Origin: Bin87 sp965116565
Lineage (GTDB): Bacteria; Chloroflexota; Dehalococcoidia; Lucifugimonadales; UBA3495
Length of the DNA: 64,000 nucleotides
Assembly (NCBI GenBank): GCA_965116565.1
Contig: OZ220699.1
Span: 1,550,001 to 1,614,000, forward strand
Reading direction: 5' to 3'
In this document: positions 8,173 through 16,570 of the stretch, piece after piece
How the letters are laid out: every line of letters begins with the position of its first letter
How positions within the stretch are numbered: position 1 is the stretch's first letter
The notes under the pieces: generated by a model
Seen by the model: the letters and a program-made list of their open reading frames with translations, nothing else
Database searches by the model: none
What the model was told of the DNA's origin: nothing
Translations under genes and position numbers: made by a program

Positions 8173-8589
8173 TCAGTCCGCCTTGCGCCACATTTCGTAG
8201 CCGATTTCCTTGCTGATCAGGCCGTTGCGCATTTCGAAGATGTGGACGAGGCGCATCTGGACCTGGGTCCCGGGCTGGAGGGGCAGATAGCCCTCGCCGG
8301 TGAGGCGGAAACGCACCACGCTGTCGTCCACCACGCGGTCCTCGGTGGCGAACCGTTGCAGCGTCTCGAACTCCACGTCCTCCATCTTGGCAAACATCTC
8401 GGTGTAATTGTCGGCGACGGCGCGTTTGCCCTCGAACCGGAGGCCGCGGGCGGGCGCCTCCCACACCACATCGTCGGTGTAAAGATCAAGGGCGGCCTCG
8501 ACCTCGTTGGTGGCTTCGGAGTGGAAATGGGCCTCGACGGCGGCGAGGTTGGCGGCGATCAGGTCGGTGTTCCGGGTGGCGGAGGACAT
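8173..8589 (-). CDS. SnoaL-like / nuclear transport factor 2-fold protein
   Basis: A 138-residue NTF2-like protein of the SnoaL/ketosteroid-isomerase type: an N-terminal helix pair (AAVEAHFHSEATNEVEAALDLYTDDVVWEA, quoted here only as landmarks around residues 15-45), then a curved beta sheet with RFEGKRAV and VHIFEMRNGLISKE. ATG 8589 has GAGAGGAG upstream. Such small cone-shaped folds act as isomerases, cyclases or non-catalytic binders, and the role cannot be assigned. It shares the strand with the MBL gene and diverges from the acetamidase gene. Confidence 0.75.
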   Translation of the reverse strand: MSSATRNTDLIAANLAAVEAHFHSEATNEVEAALDLYTDDVVWEAPARGLRFEGKRAVADNYTEMFAKMEDVEFETLQRFATEDRVVDDSVVRFRLTGEGYLPLQPGTQVQMRLVHIFEMRNGLISKEIGYEMWRKAD

Positions 8590-8619
8590 GGCGGCGACTC
8601 CTCTCAATTATTGCGTTTC

Positions 8620-8648
8620 TTGACACGGTTGGGGGCCGCCGATAGCAT
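8620..8648 (+). promoter_or_regulatory. sigma70-type promoter for the acetamidase-like gene
   Basis: TTGACA at 8620-8625 and TAGCAT at 8643-8648 are separated by exactly 17 bp, 47 bases before the ATG at 8695. The gene has a GGGAGGG ribosome-binding site. The -35 is a perfect consensus. The TAGCAT -10 recurs in the promoter-like pair at 34840-34868. Confidence 0.7.
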
Positions 8649-8694
8649 CCCGCCAAGGCGGCCGCGGGCAGACGCGGCCGGGGAGGGAAATCCC

Positions 8695-9804
8695 ATGCAG
8701 AGCATCACGATCGACCGCAGCAAGCCCCTTCGCGAGGAGTCTAACACAGGGCATAACCGCTGGCATCCGGAGCTTTCGCCGGTGGTGGAGGTGGACGAGG
8801 GAGAGGAGGTGGTGATGGAGACGCGGGACGCCTTCGACGGGCAGATGCGCCCGGGCATCACCGGGGCGGATTTTGGCGGGATGGACGCCGGAGTGATTCA
8901 TCCGTTGACGGGGCCGGTGGCGGTGAAAGGCGCCGAGCCCGGAGACCTACTGGAGGTGGAGTTCGTTGACATACAGCCGCAACCCTACGCGTTCAGCGTG
9001 ATTTTTCCCGGTTTCGGGTTCCTGCGGGACGTTTTCACCGACCCGTTCATGGTGCACTGGGACATTGCGGATGGGCATGCTACGTCGGAACAGATACCCG
9101 GCGTTCGCGTGCCGGGCGCGTCGTTCATGGGGGTTTCAGGCGTCGCGCCGTCCCACGCGCAGTTGGAGTCGTGGACGCGTCGGGAGGCTGAGTTGGCGGA
9201 ACGCGGAGGCGTTGCTTTGCCTCCTGACGTTGGCGGCGCCGTGCCTGGGTCCGGCGCGGGCGCGACCCACGGCATCCGCACGCTGCCGCCCCGGGAGAAC
9301 GGCGGCAACTTTGACGTAAAGCAACTTTCCACAGGATCGAAACTGCTGCTGCCGGTGGCGGTGAACGGAGCGCTGTTCTCGACGGGCGACGGGCACTTCG
9401 CGCAGGGGGACGGCGAGGTGTGCGTAACGGCGGTGGAGATGGGAGCGACCTGCACCGTTCGGTTCCGCGTGTTAAAGGGAGAGGCGGAGCGGCACAACAT
9501 CCGTTGGCCGCGCTTCAGCCGGGACGACTACTACATCGCGCCGGAGTGGGCGGCGCCGCGGCGGTTCGTCGCGACGATGGGGATGCCAGTGACCGACGAC
9601 GGGGTCAACGAGGGCGAGAACCTGACGCTGGCGTGCCGCAACGCGGTCCTGAACATGATCGACCTTTTGCAGGAGCGCGGTTTCAGCCGCAACCAGGCCT
9701 ACGTGATCTGCAGCGTGGCGGTGGACCTCAAGGTGAGCAACGTGGTGGACGTGCCCAACTACGTGGTGTCGGCGTTTTTGCCGGAGGATTTGTTTGTGGG
9801 GTAG
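8695..9804 (+). CDS. acetamidase/formamidase family protein
   Basis: A 369-residue FmdA/AmdA-family amidohydrolase. Landmarks are the N-terminal NRWHPELSPVVEV, DLLEVEFVDIQP, the FPGFGFLRD stretch, and the GNFDVKQLSTGSKLLLPV and GALFSTGDGHFAQGDGEV segments that carry the family's metal-binding Asp and His. The enzyme hydrolyses short amides to ammonia and acid in the cytosol; which amide is not determined. ATG 8695 is chosen because it follows a strong Shine-Dalgarno (GGGAGGGAAATCCC) and a near-consensus promoter. The open frame further upstream overlaps a divergent gene and is not credible. Confidence 0.85.
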   Translation: MQSITIDRSKPLREESNTGHNRWHPELSPVVEVDEGEEVVMETRDAFDGQMRPGITGADFGGMDAGVIHPLTGPVAVKGAEPGDLLEVEFVDIQPQPYAFSVIFPGFGFLRDVFTDPFMVHWDIADGHATSEQIPGVRVPGASFMGVSGVAPSHAQLESWTRREAELAERGGVALPPDVGGAVPGSGAGATHGIRTLPPRENGGNFDVKQLSTGSKLLLPVAVNGALFSTGDGHFAQGDGEVCVTAVEMGATCTVRFRVLKGEAERHNIRWPRFSRDDYYIAPEWAAPRRFVATMGMPVTDDGVNEGENLTLACRNAVLNMIDLLQERGFSRNQAYVICSVAVDLKVSNVVDVPNYVVSAFLPEDLFVG

Positions 9805-9835
9805 GAGTATGCGACGAAGGACGCTGTTGGTCGGA

Positions 9836-10228
9836 TCAGCGAACCCAGTTGTCCTGGGTGAGCCACATCTCGATGCGGTTGCGATACAAGCGTGCGATGA
9901 ATGGTGCGTCGTTTCGCTGCAAAAACGCTAGGATACGATTACGGGACTCCAAAAATATTTCGGCCATTTCCGCTCTGGTGTCGCCGCTGCATATGACTAT
10001 CATGCGAGACCCGGAAGTCATGACCGTGTCCCTCTCCAATCGGTTGTAGCGGATACGCAAATTGTGGGTCAATACCACCCAATTTAGGTGAGAAACGCGG
10101 GGTATCCATTCTGCGTCTGGCGTTCCACTCGCGAAGTTATCGAGCAAGATCTGGACGTTTACCCCGCCGGCACCCAGAGCGTCGGGAAAAACCCGGGTTC
10201 CGAGGTCTTCGTCGCAAAAGAACGTGAT
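9836..10228 (-). CDS. VapC45-like PIN-domain toxin (start codon unclear)
   Basis: About 130 residues matching the VapC45-like PIN family layout: FFCDEDLG near the N terminus (acidic site), FASGTPDAEWIP, WVVLTHNLRIRYNRLE, then AEMAEIF and DAPFIARLYRN at the C terminus. These are RNase toxins paired with DUF433 antitoxins, and the gene just upstream encodes a DUF433 protein. No ATG, GTG or TTG precedes FFCDED in frame; the first such codon is a TTG at 10147, which would remove the first acidic residues. The start at 10228 (ATC) is only a placeholder. A +1 shift over the antitoxin stop (GCT TGA C) would join the two frames. It may be broken, start non-canonically, or be made by frameshifting. 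Confidence 0.6.
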   Translation of the reverse strand: MTFFCDEDLGTRVFPDALGAGGVNVQILLDNFASGTPDAEWIPRVSHLNWVVLTHNLRIRYNRLERDTVMTSGSRMIVICSGDTRAEMAEIFLESRNRILAFLQRNDAPFIARLYRNRIEMWLTQDNWVR

Positions 10229-10229
10229 G

Positions 10230-10889
10230 TCAAGCGGCCAATGCGTAGCGCACAGCCTCTTCGATCTGGAACGGTTCCAGTTGGTATTCGTCCGCTAAAT
10301 CGGCGATTGTTTCTCCGGCGTTGAAGAAATCGACAATTACCTCTGCGCGCACTCCGGAACCCATCACGACCGGCCGGCCGAAAGATACTGTTGGGTCAAT
10401 CACAATCAACGTCGGGGCTTGTTGACGGTCGCCTCGAGTGAATGGGAACAATCTGACCGCGAGCCCGATTTCGTCATCGTGCTCAACTCGCTGCAGATAC
10501 GCATGAACTATTTCGCGCATCTCAAGCTGTCCGCGAGCCGATAAGTTGAGCAAACGGTCGAGATGATCCGTAAAGATACTGAATCCGTCTGTCAATAGTT
10601 CCCTACGTGCCAAGGGGTGTTCCACCTGGAGTTGGTGTTCCAAGTATTTAATCCCGGCGCGTATCCTTTGCATGGGAACCCTGTGATGGCGGCGCAGTGC
10701 CGCCATCACATGCATTTCCACCAAATTAACGAAGGATAGGGCCCGTGGGTCCGAACCCGCTGGTTGGATTAAGGGGCTGCTGACGTCGCAATCGGCGGTT
10801 ACCCAATTTCGCACCGTTCCAGCGGACAAGCCCAAATACCGGGCGCACTCTGGTATGGAATAGAGAGGAGTGTGCCTCGGGTCGTCCAT
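10230..10889 (-). CDS. DUF433 antitoxin with N-terminal HTH
   Basis: A 219-residue protein. The N terminus (YSIPECARYLGLSAGTVRNW) is an excisionase/MerR-like helix-turn-helix. The middle is a helical LSFVNLVEMHVMAALRR segment. The C-terminal DUF433 domain (about 150-219) shows IDPTVSFGRPVVMGSGVRA and GETIADLADEYQLEPFQIEEAVRYAL. It would bind DNA and neutralise the PIN toxin encoded next. Its ATG overlaps the stop of the upstream CoA-transferase gene (TGATG, sharing base 10889), so it is translationally tied to a metabolic operon, an unusual place for an antitoxin. Confidence 0.8.
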   Translation of the reverse strand: MDDPRHTPLYSIPECARYLGLSAGTVRNWVTADCDVSSPLIQPAGSDPRALSFVNLVEMHVMAALRRHHRVPMQRIRAGIKYLEHQLQVEHPLARRELLTDGFSIFTDHLDRLLNLSARGQLEMREIVHAYLQRVEHDDEIGLAVRLFPFTRGDRQQAPTLIVIDPTVSFGRPVVMGSGVRAEVIVDFFNAGETIADLADEYQLEPFQIEEAVRYALAA

Positions 10890-12220
10890 CAGATAACCCC
10901 GCCCTCGGCGTAGAGGAGCATCTGGGAGTTGGTGAGGCCGAGTTCGCCCTGGAGGATTTCGGAGTTGTGCTCGCCGATGAGGGGGGCGCGGCGGCTGATG
11001 CGCCACGGGGAGCCGTTGTACAACATCGCCGGACCGGGGTAGGTGAAGGTGCGGCCCAGTTCGGGATGCTCCACCTCTTTGAAGAACTCGCGGTCCTGCA
11101 GGTGGTCGTCGCCGACGATCTCGTCCATGCTGCGGATGGCGCCCCAGGGAAAATCGCGCTGTTGACCGCCGTGGAAGGAGTCCATGAGCGTGGAGTTCAT
11201 GAAGAAGTTTTTCATCACCTGCACGATGTGATCGTTTTCTGCGGCGATGACCTCGGGATCCTGGTACCGCTCGTCGGTCAGGTCTTCGGCCATGCCGGAC
11301 TGATCGAACCATTCCGAGAGCAACCTGAGCCGGGCGGGCGTCAGGTTGGTTCCGGAGCGGGTGGTGTTGAGCCAGCCGCCGTCGCCGGTGGGGAACTGGA
11401 TGGCGGGGGACATATCGGGCGCGGCGTGGCGTCCGGTGTGTCGCTGCACCACCTCGCCGGTGGACAGGTAGATGGCGATAGCCCCCTCGGTGGTGAGGGC
11501 GCAGGCCTCGTGGATGGAGGCGTCGATATACTGGCCCTCGCCGGTGAGGAAGCGGTAGTACAACGCGGCCATGATGCCGATGTAGGCGTAGTGGGCGCCG
11601 ATGTGCCATGAGTTGCCGCCGCCAGGAGCGATGGGAGGCGGGTTGGGCACGTCGATGTCATCGTATCCGGACGAGGCCATCTGCCCGCCCCCGGCCATCT
11701 GGGTGATGTCGCTGCTGACGTAGTCGCGCCACGGGCCAGTCTGGCCGTAGGGGGTCAGTGAGCACACGATGAGGCCGGGGTTGTCGGAGGACAGCGCCTC
11801 ATAGCCGAGGCCCAAGGATTCCAGGTAGCCGGGCTTTCGGGTTTCCAGGATGATGTCCGCAGTGGCGGCGAGGCGCTTGAATATCTCCCGGCCCTGCGGC
11901 GCCTCCAGGTTTAGGGTGATGCCGCGCTTGGAGGTGTTGTAGTGCCAGAACGAGAGGCTGCGCTCACGGTGGGGAATGTCGTCCATGAATGGGCCGAAGC
12001 TGCGGCAGGCCTCGCCGCCGGGCGGCTCGATCTTGACCAGGTCGGCGCCGTTATCGGCCATGAGCTTGCCGCAGAATTGGCCCTTCTCGTCGCACACTTC
12101 GAGGACGCGGAGGCCATCGAGAGCGCCGGGCAGGCTGAGGTCAGCGGGACGCGCCCCGCCAATGTCGACCGGGTCCTGTCCGTCGCCCCCGTTGAATTGA
12201 TTGCCGTTGGCCGATGTCAT
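10889..12220 (-). CDS. CaiB/BaiF family (family III) CoA-transferase
   Basis: A 443-residue family III CoA-transferase. Landmarks are LPGALDGLRVLEVCDEKG, the NGADLVKIEPPGG nucleotide-binding region, LNLEAPQGREIFKRL, and the likely catalytic Asp in GEGQYIDASIHEAC. ATG 12220 overlaps the stop of the upstream paralogue (ATGA). Family members move CoA between carboxylic acids, for example formyl-CoA to oxalate. The pair may be two subunits or two specificities in one pathway; substrates are unknown. The first 25 residues are polar and precede the fold. Confidence 0.85.
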   Translation of the reverse strand: MTSANGNQFNGGDGQDPVDIGGARPADLSLPGALDGLRVLEVCDEKGQFCGKLMADNGADLVKIEPPGGEACRSFGPFMDDIPHRERSLSFWHYNTSKRGITLNLEAPQGREIFKRLAATADIILETRKPGYLESLGLGYEALSSDNPGLIVCSLTPYGQTGPWRDYVSSDITQMAGGGQMASSGYDDIDVPNPPPIAPGGGNSWHIGAHYAYIGIMAALYYRFLTGEGQYIDASIHEACALTTEGAIAIYLSTGEVVQRHTGRHAAPDMSPAIQFPTGDGGWLNTTRSGTNLTPARLRLLSEWFDQSGMAEDLTDERYQDPEVIAAENDHIVQVMKNFFMNSTLMDSFHGGQQRDFPWGAIRSMDEIVGDDHLQDREFFKEVEHPELGRTFTYPGPAMLYNGSPWRISRRAPLIGEHNSEILQGELGLTNSQMLLYAEGGVI

Positions 12221-13542
12221 CGCAGGGCCTCCTCGATGTAGGGATAGCGATCCATGGTGGTGGGCCAGAGGACGCCGTTCTCGTATCCGTTCAGCAGGTC
12301 CTCGTGGGTAACGCCGAGCAGGTCTTCCAAAACCTCGCGGTTGTGCTGTCCGATCATGGGCGGCGGATTGGCGATACGGGCCGGAGACTTGGACATTTTG
12401 AACGGGGCGTTCTGGAACTTCCACGGGCCGAGCATGGGATGGTCCATGGGAACGTACATATCGCGGTGGCGGAGTTGCGGGTCGTTGTCCACGCGGTCCT
12501 GGCTGCTCTGCACAGCCATAGCGCGGAGACCGGCGGCCTGGCACTTTTCGGTGAGCTCGTACTTGCTCATCGTTCTGGTCCACTGTTCGATATGCTCGTC
12601 CATCTCCTCCTGGTGTTCCAGGCGGCCGTCGATGGTGTCGAAGCGGCCGTCGGCCCAATCGGGGCTGCCCATGAGCTTGACGAGGTTGTGCCACTCGTCG
12701 TCAGACAGGCAGGCGATGACGGCCCAGTCGTTGTAGCCCTCGGGCGAGGTCCGGTAGGCGTTGTGCGGCGCGGCGATGGGGCCGCGGTAGTTGTTGACCA
12801 CCTCGGCGCCGGGCCACACCGTGCGGTTGCCGGGCGGGAAACCCTCGCGGCGCGCCTTGCGGCCATTGACGGTTTTGTCCAGGAGGGCCGGGCCGGTGAG
12901 AGTGATGCCGGTGATCATCTGGGAGAGGTCGACGTGCTGGCCCTTGCCGGTGGCGGCGCGATGGCGGAGGGCAGTGAGGGCGCTGATAGCGCCGTACATT
13001 CCGCCGGTGTCGTCGAGGTAGGACCAGCCCCAGCCGGCCGGCGGAGCGTCGGGCAAGCCGGACAGGTGCGTCAGGCCACTGAGGGCCTGGGCCGCGGGGC
13101 CCATGGTTCCGTACCAGTGGTAGCGGCCGGTGTGGCCGAAGCCGGCCATTGACACGTAGATGATGTCGGGACGGATCTTCCTGAGTTGTTCGTAGCCGAG
13201 ACCCCAACGCTGCATGATGCGGCTGCTGAAGTTCTCGATGACCACGTCGGAAACGGAGATGAGGCGCTTGACCAGTTCCAGCCCCTCTTCGGTGCGGGTG
13301 TTCACGCTGATGCCGCGCTTGTTGGCGTTGGTGTCGGCGAACTGCCCCGTGGAGTTGGGGCCGGGTTCCACCCCGGGCGGGACGGTGAAACGGTTCTGGC
13401 GCAGGGTGTCGAGGTTCAGGGGCCACTCAACCTTGACGACCTCGGCGCCGAGGGTGCCGAGCCAACGGGCCGCCCAAGGGCCGGCGCGGACCCAGGTGAA
13501 ATCGACGACGCGAACGCCTTGCAACGGGGTTGGCAGGGGCAT
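12217..13542 (-). CDS. CaiB/BaiF family (family III) CoA-transferase
   Basis: A 441-residue paralogue of the downstream gene and the first gene of this minus-strand run. It starts MPLPTPLQGVRVVDFTWVRAGP after a GGAGG site. Typical segments are WLGTLGAEVVKVEWP, NKRGISVNTRTEEGLELVK and GKGQHVDLSQMITG (catalytic Asp). It overlaps the next CoA-transferase by four bases, so the two are co-translated. Together they suggest activation of carboxylic acids as CoA esters, a recurring theme in this window (thiolase/DUF35 nearby). Confidence 0.85.
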   Translation of the reverse strand: MPLPTPLQGVRVVDFTWVRAGPWAARWLGTLGAEVVKVEWPLNLDTLRQNRFTVPPGVEPGPNSTGQFADTNANKRGISVNTRTEEGLELVKRLISVSDVVIENFSSRIMQRWGLGYEQLRKIRPDIIYVSMAGFGHTGRYHWYGTMGPAAQALSGLTHLSGLPDAPPAGWGWSYLDDTGGMYGAISALTALRHRAATGKGQHVDLSQMITGITLTGPALLDKTVNGRKARREGFPPGNRTVWPGAEVVNNYRGPIAAPHNAYRTSPEGYNDWAVIACLSDDEWHNLVKLMGSPDWADGRFDTIDGRLEHQEEMDEHIEQWTRTMSKYELTEKCQAAGLRAMAVQSSQDRVDNDPQLRHRDMYVPMDHPMLGPWKFQNAPFKMSKSPARIANPPPMIGQHNREVLEDLLGVTHEDLLNGYENGVLWPTTMDRYPYIEEALR

Positions 13543-14032
13543 CGGTAGGCCTCCGGTGGGGTTTTACAAGACCCGAATATCAGTAGTGGGCGCAAGTTTA
13601 GGGCAAGACGGGGTTGACGGGCAACCTTGGGATGGCCCGGGGGAACGCTAATCGGATGGGGATCGTGCGATCCCCTCCCGGGGCGATGCGAAGGTTGGCG
13701 GGAGCAAGCATACGGCGACGGGCGAGCAACGTGATGCCGGTGGTGGACGGCCGGTCGGCCAGGGAATGGGGGCAGGTTGAACGTCAATATATTTCCAGGA
13801 CCGGGATGGGACCACTGACGCCGGCGGCAGGGAAACCGGTCAAACGGCGTCGGGTTTGCTTGACCCGAATTGCGGCGGCTACCTATACTCTAACCGCGGG
13901 TTGTGATTCGCCCCGCATGTTTTTCCCGTCGAATGACCGCGCAGCATCCGTTGAGGATGCGCTGCAACAGTGTGGGCAAGGCCACCTATGCGCGGGCTCT
14001 GAGCATAACTGCATTCAAGGAACGGTTGCATC
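13543..14032. other. intergenic region between divergent genes
   Basis: 490 bases with no credible gene; the one open frame across it has a non-protein-like composition. It holds an 8-bp perfect dyad, GGGGATCG/CGATCCCC, at 13658-13675 with a 2-base loop, and a promoter-like pair pointing right at 13860-13889. The left side must hold the promoter of the CoA-transferase operon, but I see no clear consensus there. Confidence 0.6.
13860..13889 (+). promoter_or_regulatory. sigma70-type promoter for the membrane protein gene
   Basis: TTGACC (13860-13865) and TATACT (13884-13889) are 18 bp apart, about 145 bases before the GTG at 14033. Both hexamers are one or two changes from consensus. The long leader has no evident riboswitch-like structure that I can identify by eye. 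Confidence 0.55.
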
Positions 14033-14812
14033 GTGGGGCCGGATGGAATTGATCTGATATTCCCCAATGGGTTGTCGCTGGACGGCGGGCTGGAGATGCT
14101 GTGGCCGTTGTTGGCAGTGGTTGCGGGCATGGCGGCCTACGCGGTTTTCGTGTTCAAGTTCTACAGGTTCGTAGCTTCCCGGGATATGTTTGGGCTGGAC
14201 CTGTCGAAGAATGATCGAATGCGGGATGCGGTTGCCTGGGACCTGATATTCCTGGTGTGGTACGTGGTGCGGTACGTAATCCTGTTTCCGGCATTTGCAT
14301 TCTTCTGGTTCGCGGTATTGACGCTGATTCTCGTGTTCCTGTCGGAGGAACGGGAGTTGTCCCAAGTTCTGCTGATCGCCATGGCCACGGTGAGCGCGAT
14401 TCGGGTATCCGCGTACTACAACGAGGAACTGTCGCGAGACCTGGCCAAGATCCTGCCCTTCGCCGTGCTGGGCGTATTCATCATTGATACGTCGTTTTTC
14501 AACGTCCAGTCGTCGCTGGATACGCTGACGGAAATCAGCACGCACCGCGAGACCATCGCGTACTACCTGATATTCCTGGTGGCCTTGGAATTCTGCCTGC
14601 GGTTTGTGTTCGTGCTGCTGAGGCTCCTGTTCCCCGGCAAGCGTGCGCCTCAGGAGGCGCAAAGCCCGGTGGCAGCCCAGGTCCCGGAGCCTGAACAGGA
14701 TTTCGGCGGTGGCGCGCAGCCAGGCGCCAACGGGAGGAACGGCCGGGACGTCGGCGCTGGCGGCCCCGACTCCGAGGAGCGGGGCGCGGGCGCGGGACCG
14801 CGCATGGTCTAG
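14033..14812 (+). CDS. multi-pass membrane protein of unknown function
   Basis: A 259-residue protein starting at GTG 14033 behind CAAGGAACGG. Hydrophobic helices are at about 24-42, 70-105 (probably two), 140-158 and 178-200, followed by a polar Pro/Gly/Glu-rich cytosolic-type tail of 55 residues. A charged loop (ASRDMFGLDLSKNDRMRD) lies between helices one and two. I do not recognise a family. Its stop codon overlaps that of the convergent lipoprotein gene (CTAG shared at 14809-14812). Confidence 0.65.
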   Translation: MGPDGIDLIFPNGLSLDGGLEMLWPLLAVVAGMAAYAVFVFKFYRFVASRDMFGLDLSKNDRMRDAVAWDLIFLVWYVVRYVILFPAFAFFWFAVLTLILVFLSEERELSQVLLIAMATVSAIRVSAYYNEELSRDLAKILPFAVLGVFIIDTSFFNVQSSLDTLTEISTHRETIAYYLIFLVALEFCLRFVFVLLRLLFPGKRAPQEAQSPVAAQVPEPEQDFGGGAQPGANGRNGRDVGAGGPDSEERGAGAGPRMV

Positions 14813-15198
14813 TCGCCAACGAAACGAGCCAGCAGCGAACCGTCGGACAGCGCTTCGTACCAGACGGTTACGGTGGTGCCCTGGATCTGATGGTCTTTCA
14901 GGTGGCCGACTGAAACCCCAACCCATCCGTTCGAGTGGAACTCCCACTGCCTACGGTCGGCGTCGGTGATGTGGAGCAGGCTGAAGTACCGGGGATTTTC
15001 CGCGTGGGTCTCCACCCGATCGATGTTTCCCGTTACATGGGGCAACCTGGGGTACAGGGTGTAGCCGTCGCCGTGGCCCGTGGCGTCCGGTTGGCCGGTC
15101 GCGCAGGCCAATATTGCGGCGCATAGGGTCGCTGCCAGGAGCAAGACGGCGAGTCGCCTGGCATGTTGCGGGGTTATGCGGTGTTTGCAGGCTAGCAT
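14809..15198 (-). CDS. putative lipoprotein
   Basis: About 129 residues from the ATG at 15198. The N terminus has a basic stretch (CKHRITPQHARR) and a hydrophobic segment LAVLLLAATLCAAILAC, with Cys as the likely lipidation site. The mature part is rich in beta-type sequence (VTGNIDRVETH, WEFHSNGWVGVSVGHLKD, TVTVWYEALSDGSLLARFVGD) and may be a small OB-like or DUF3221-like barrel; that is only a guess. Starting further upstream (15231) would place 11 extra residues before the signal. It is convergent with the membrane protein gene. Confidence 0.6.
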   Translation of the reverse strand: MLACKHRITPQHARRLAVLLLAATLCAAILACATGQPDATGHGDGYTLYPRLPHVTGNIDRVETHAENPRYFSLLHITDADRRQWEFHSNGWVGVSVGHLKDHQIQGTTVTVWYEALSDGSLLARFVGD

Positions 15199-15603
15199 GG
15201 TGGGACCGGGGCAGGACGTTGGATCCGCCAAATTTTGCCGGACGCCGGTGGATACGGTTTTGCGTCAACGTTGCATGATTGGCGCGGTTGTGGGAAACGA
15301 CGACCCGCGAAGGCTGGCGCGTCTATGTAGAGAGGTCGGGGTCATTCGATTATCCCGGCAAAGAGGAATGACATTGACCGAAACGGTGCGCCACCCACCG
15401 TCCGCTCGGCCTTGGACAGGCTGCCTCCTCAGGTAGGTGTTCCGCACCATGAGCGGACTCCCGTCGCCGCCTACGACAATTGAAAGATCCTGAGGGAGGA
15501 GTCGAGATTGTAGCAAATCAAACCCGCGTGCTTTATCATTGATGACGGCGCTGCCGGGGAGCCGGAAATGTGAGGTGTGTCCGGCGGGCCGTTGCGGACC
15601 TAC
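15199..15603. other. intergenic region before ctaA
   Basis: About 400 bases with no supportable gene. It contains imperfect repeats of REP character (around 15401-15459 CCGCTC is mirrored by GAGCGG, with TTGGACAGGCTG between them, resembling the CTTCGACAGGCTCAGG repeat). TTATCA at about 15535 could be a -10 for ctaA, without a convincing -35. Confidence 0.45.
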
Positions 15604-16569
15604 ATGGCAGCGATTGGAATAACCGGACAACCCGGCCGCACTCGACGGCGCTTCACCTGGCTGCAAGGGTTGTCAACCGCGACGGCGGTCAGTGTATTCA
15701 TACTGGTGATCATCGGCGGCGTGGTCCGCGTCACCGAATCAGGACTCGGCTGTCCCGACTGGCCTTTGTGTTACGGGAAAGTCCTGCCGCCGTTGGAATA
15801 TACGGCGATAATCGAGTACACGCACCGTTTCGTCGCGTCGGTGATCGTTGGGCCGTTGGTACTGGCGACCGCGATCGTCGCGCTGCTGCGATACCGGCAC
15901 GACCGATGGGTGTGGGTCCCCGGCGCCATCTCGGTGCCGTTGTTGATAGTGCAGGGTCTGCTGGGGGGAGTGACGGTGCTGACGCACCTGCCCGGTGAGA
16001 TAGTGGCGCTGCACCTGGGCACGGCGGAGGCTTTGCTCGCGGTGTGCCTTTTCCTCATGATTGCATCGTACCGGACACCGATTGCCCGCACCGGAGAGGT
16101 CGCCGGGGACGGTTACCACCGCTGGGCGATCGCCGCGACGGCGGGCGTTTACGTGGTGATTATTTCCGGAGCGGTGGTCACTGCGATGGGCGCGACCGGA
16201 GCGTGTGTCACCTGGCCGCTCTGCCAGGGATCGGCGTTTCCCATGCATCACCTCACCGCCATCCACATGTTCCACCGGTACGTCGTGCTCGTGCTGGGCG
16301 CGCTTCTCCTCTACGCGGTCTGGCGCTGCGGCACCGGACGGGGAGGCGACAATACCCTGAGATGGCTCGCCATCGTAACGCTGCTGACGTTCATTGGCCA
16401 GGTGGTGGTCGGCGCGGCCACGATATGGCTGGACTTCCAGGCTCACTGGCGCGCGCTGCATCTGACGGCGGCCACCGCGGTGTGGGCTGCGGCCGTGGGC
16501 ATGGCGATGGCTGCGTATATGAACGCCCGCACGGTTTGGGGAACCGAGGCGTCGGGGCTGGATCGCTGA
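15604..16569 (+). CDS. ctaA: heme A synthase (COX15/CtaA family)
   Basis: About 321 residues, eight predicted transmembrane helices, converting heme O to heme A for the aa3 oxidase encoded downstream. Motifs are IIGGVVRVTESGLGCPDWPLC with the Cys pair, EYTHR (heme-binding His), LHLGTAEAL, TGACVTWPLCQG (second Cys pair), HMFHRY and HWRALHL. Both halves carry the duplicated four-helix unit. ATG 15604 is used; a GTG at 15577 in the same frame is possible. The farnesyltransferase gene begins one base after the stop. Confidence 0.92.
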   Translation: MAAIGITGQPGRTRRRFTWLQGLSTATAVSVFILVIIGGVVRVTESGLGCPDWPLCYGKVLPPLEYTAIIEYTHRFVASVIVGPLVLATAIVALLRYRHDRWVWVPGAISVPLLIVQGLLGGVTVLTHLPGEIVALHLGTAEALLAVCLFLMIASYRTPIARTGEVAGDGYHRWAIAATAGVYVVIISGAVVTAMGATGACVTWPLCQGSAFPMHHLTAIHMFHRYVVLVLGALLLYAVWRCGTGRGGDNTLRWLAIVTLLTFIGQVVVGAATIWLDFQAHWRALHLTAATAVWAAAVGMAMAAYMNARTVWGTEASGLDR

Positions 16570-16570
16570 G

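Noticed and set aside
13614..14057. Possible gene of 147 codons in the divergent gap
   Set aside because: Low-complexity Arg/Gly translation, no ribosome-binding site, and it runs across a promoter-like pair and a dyad.
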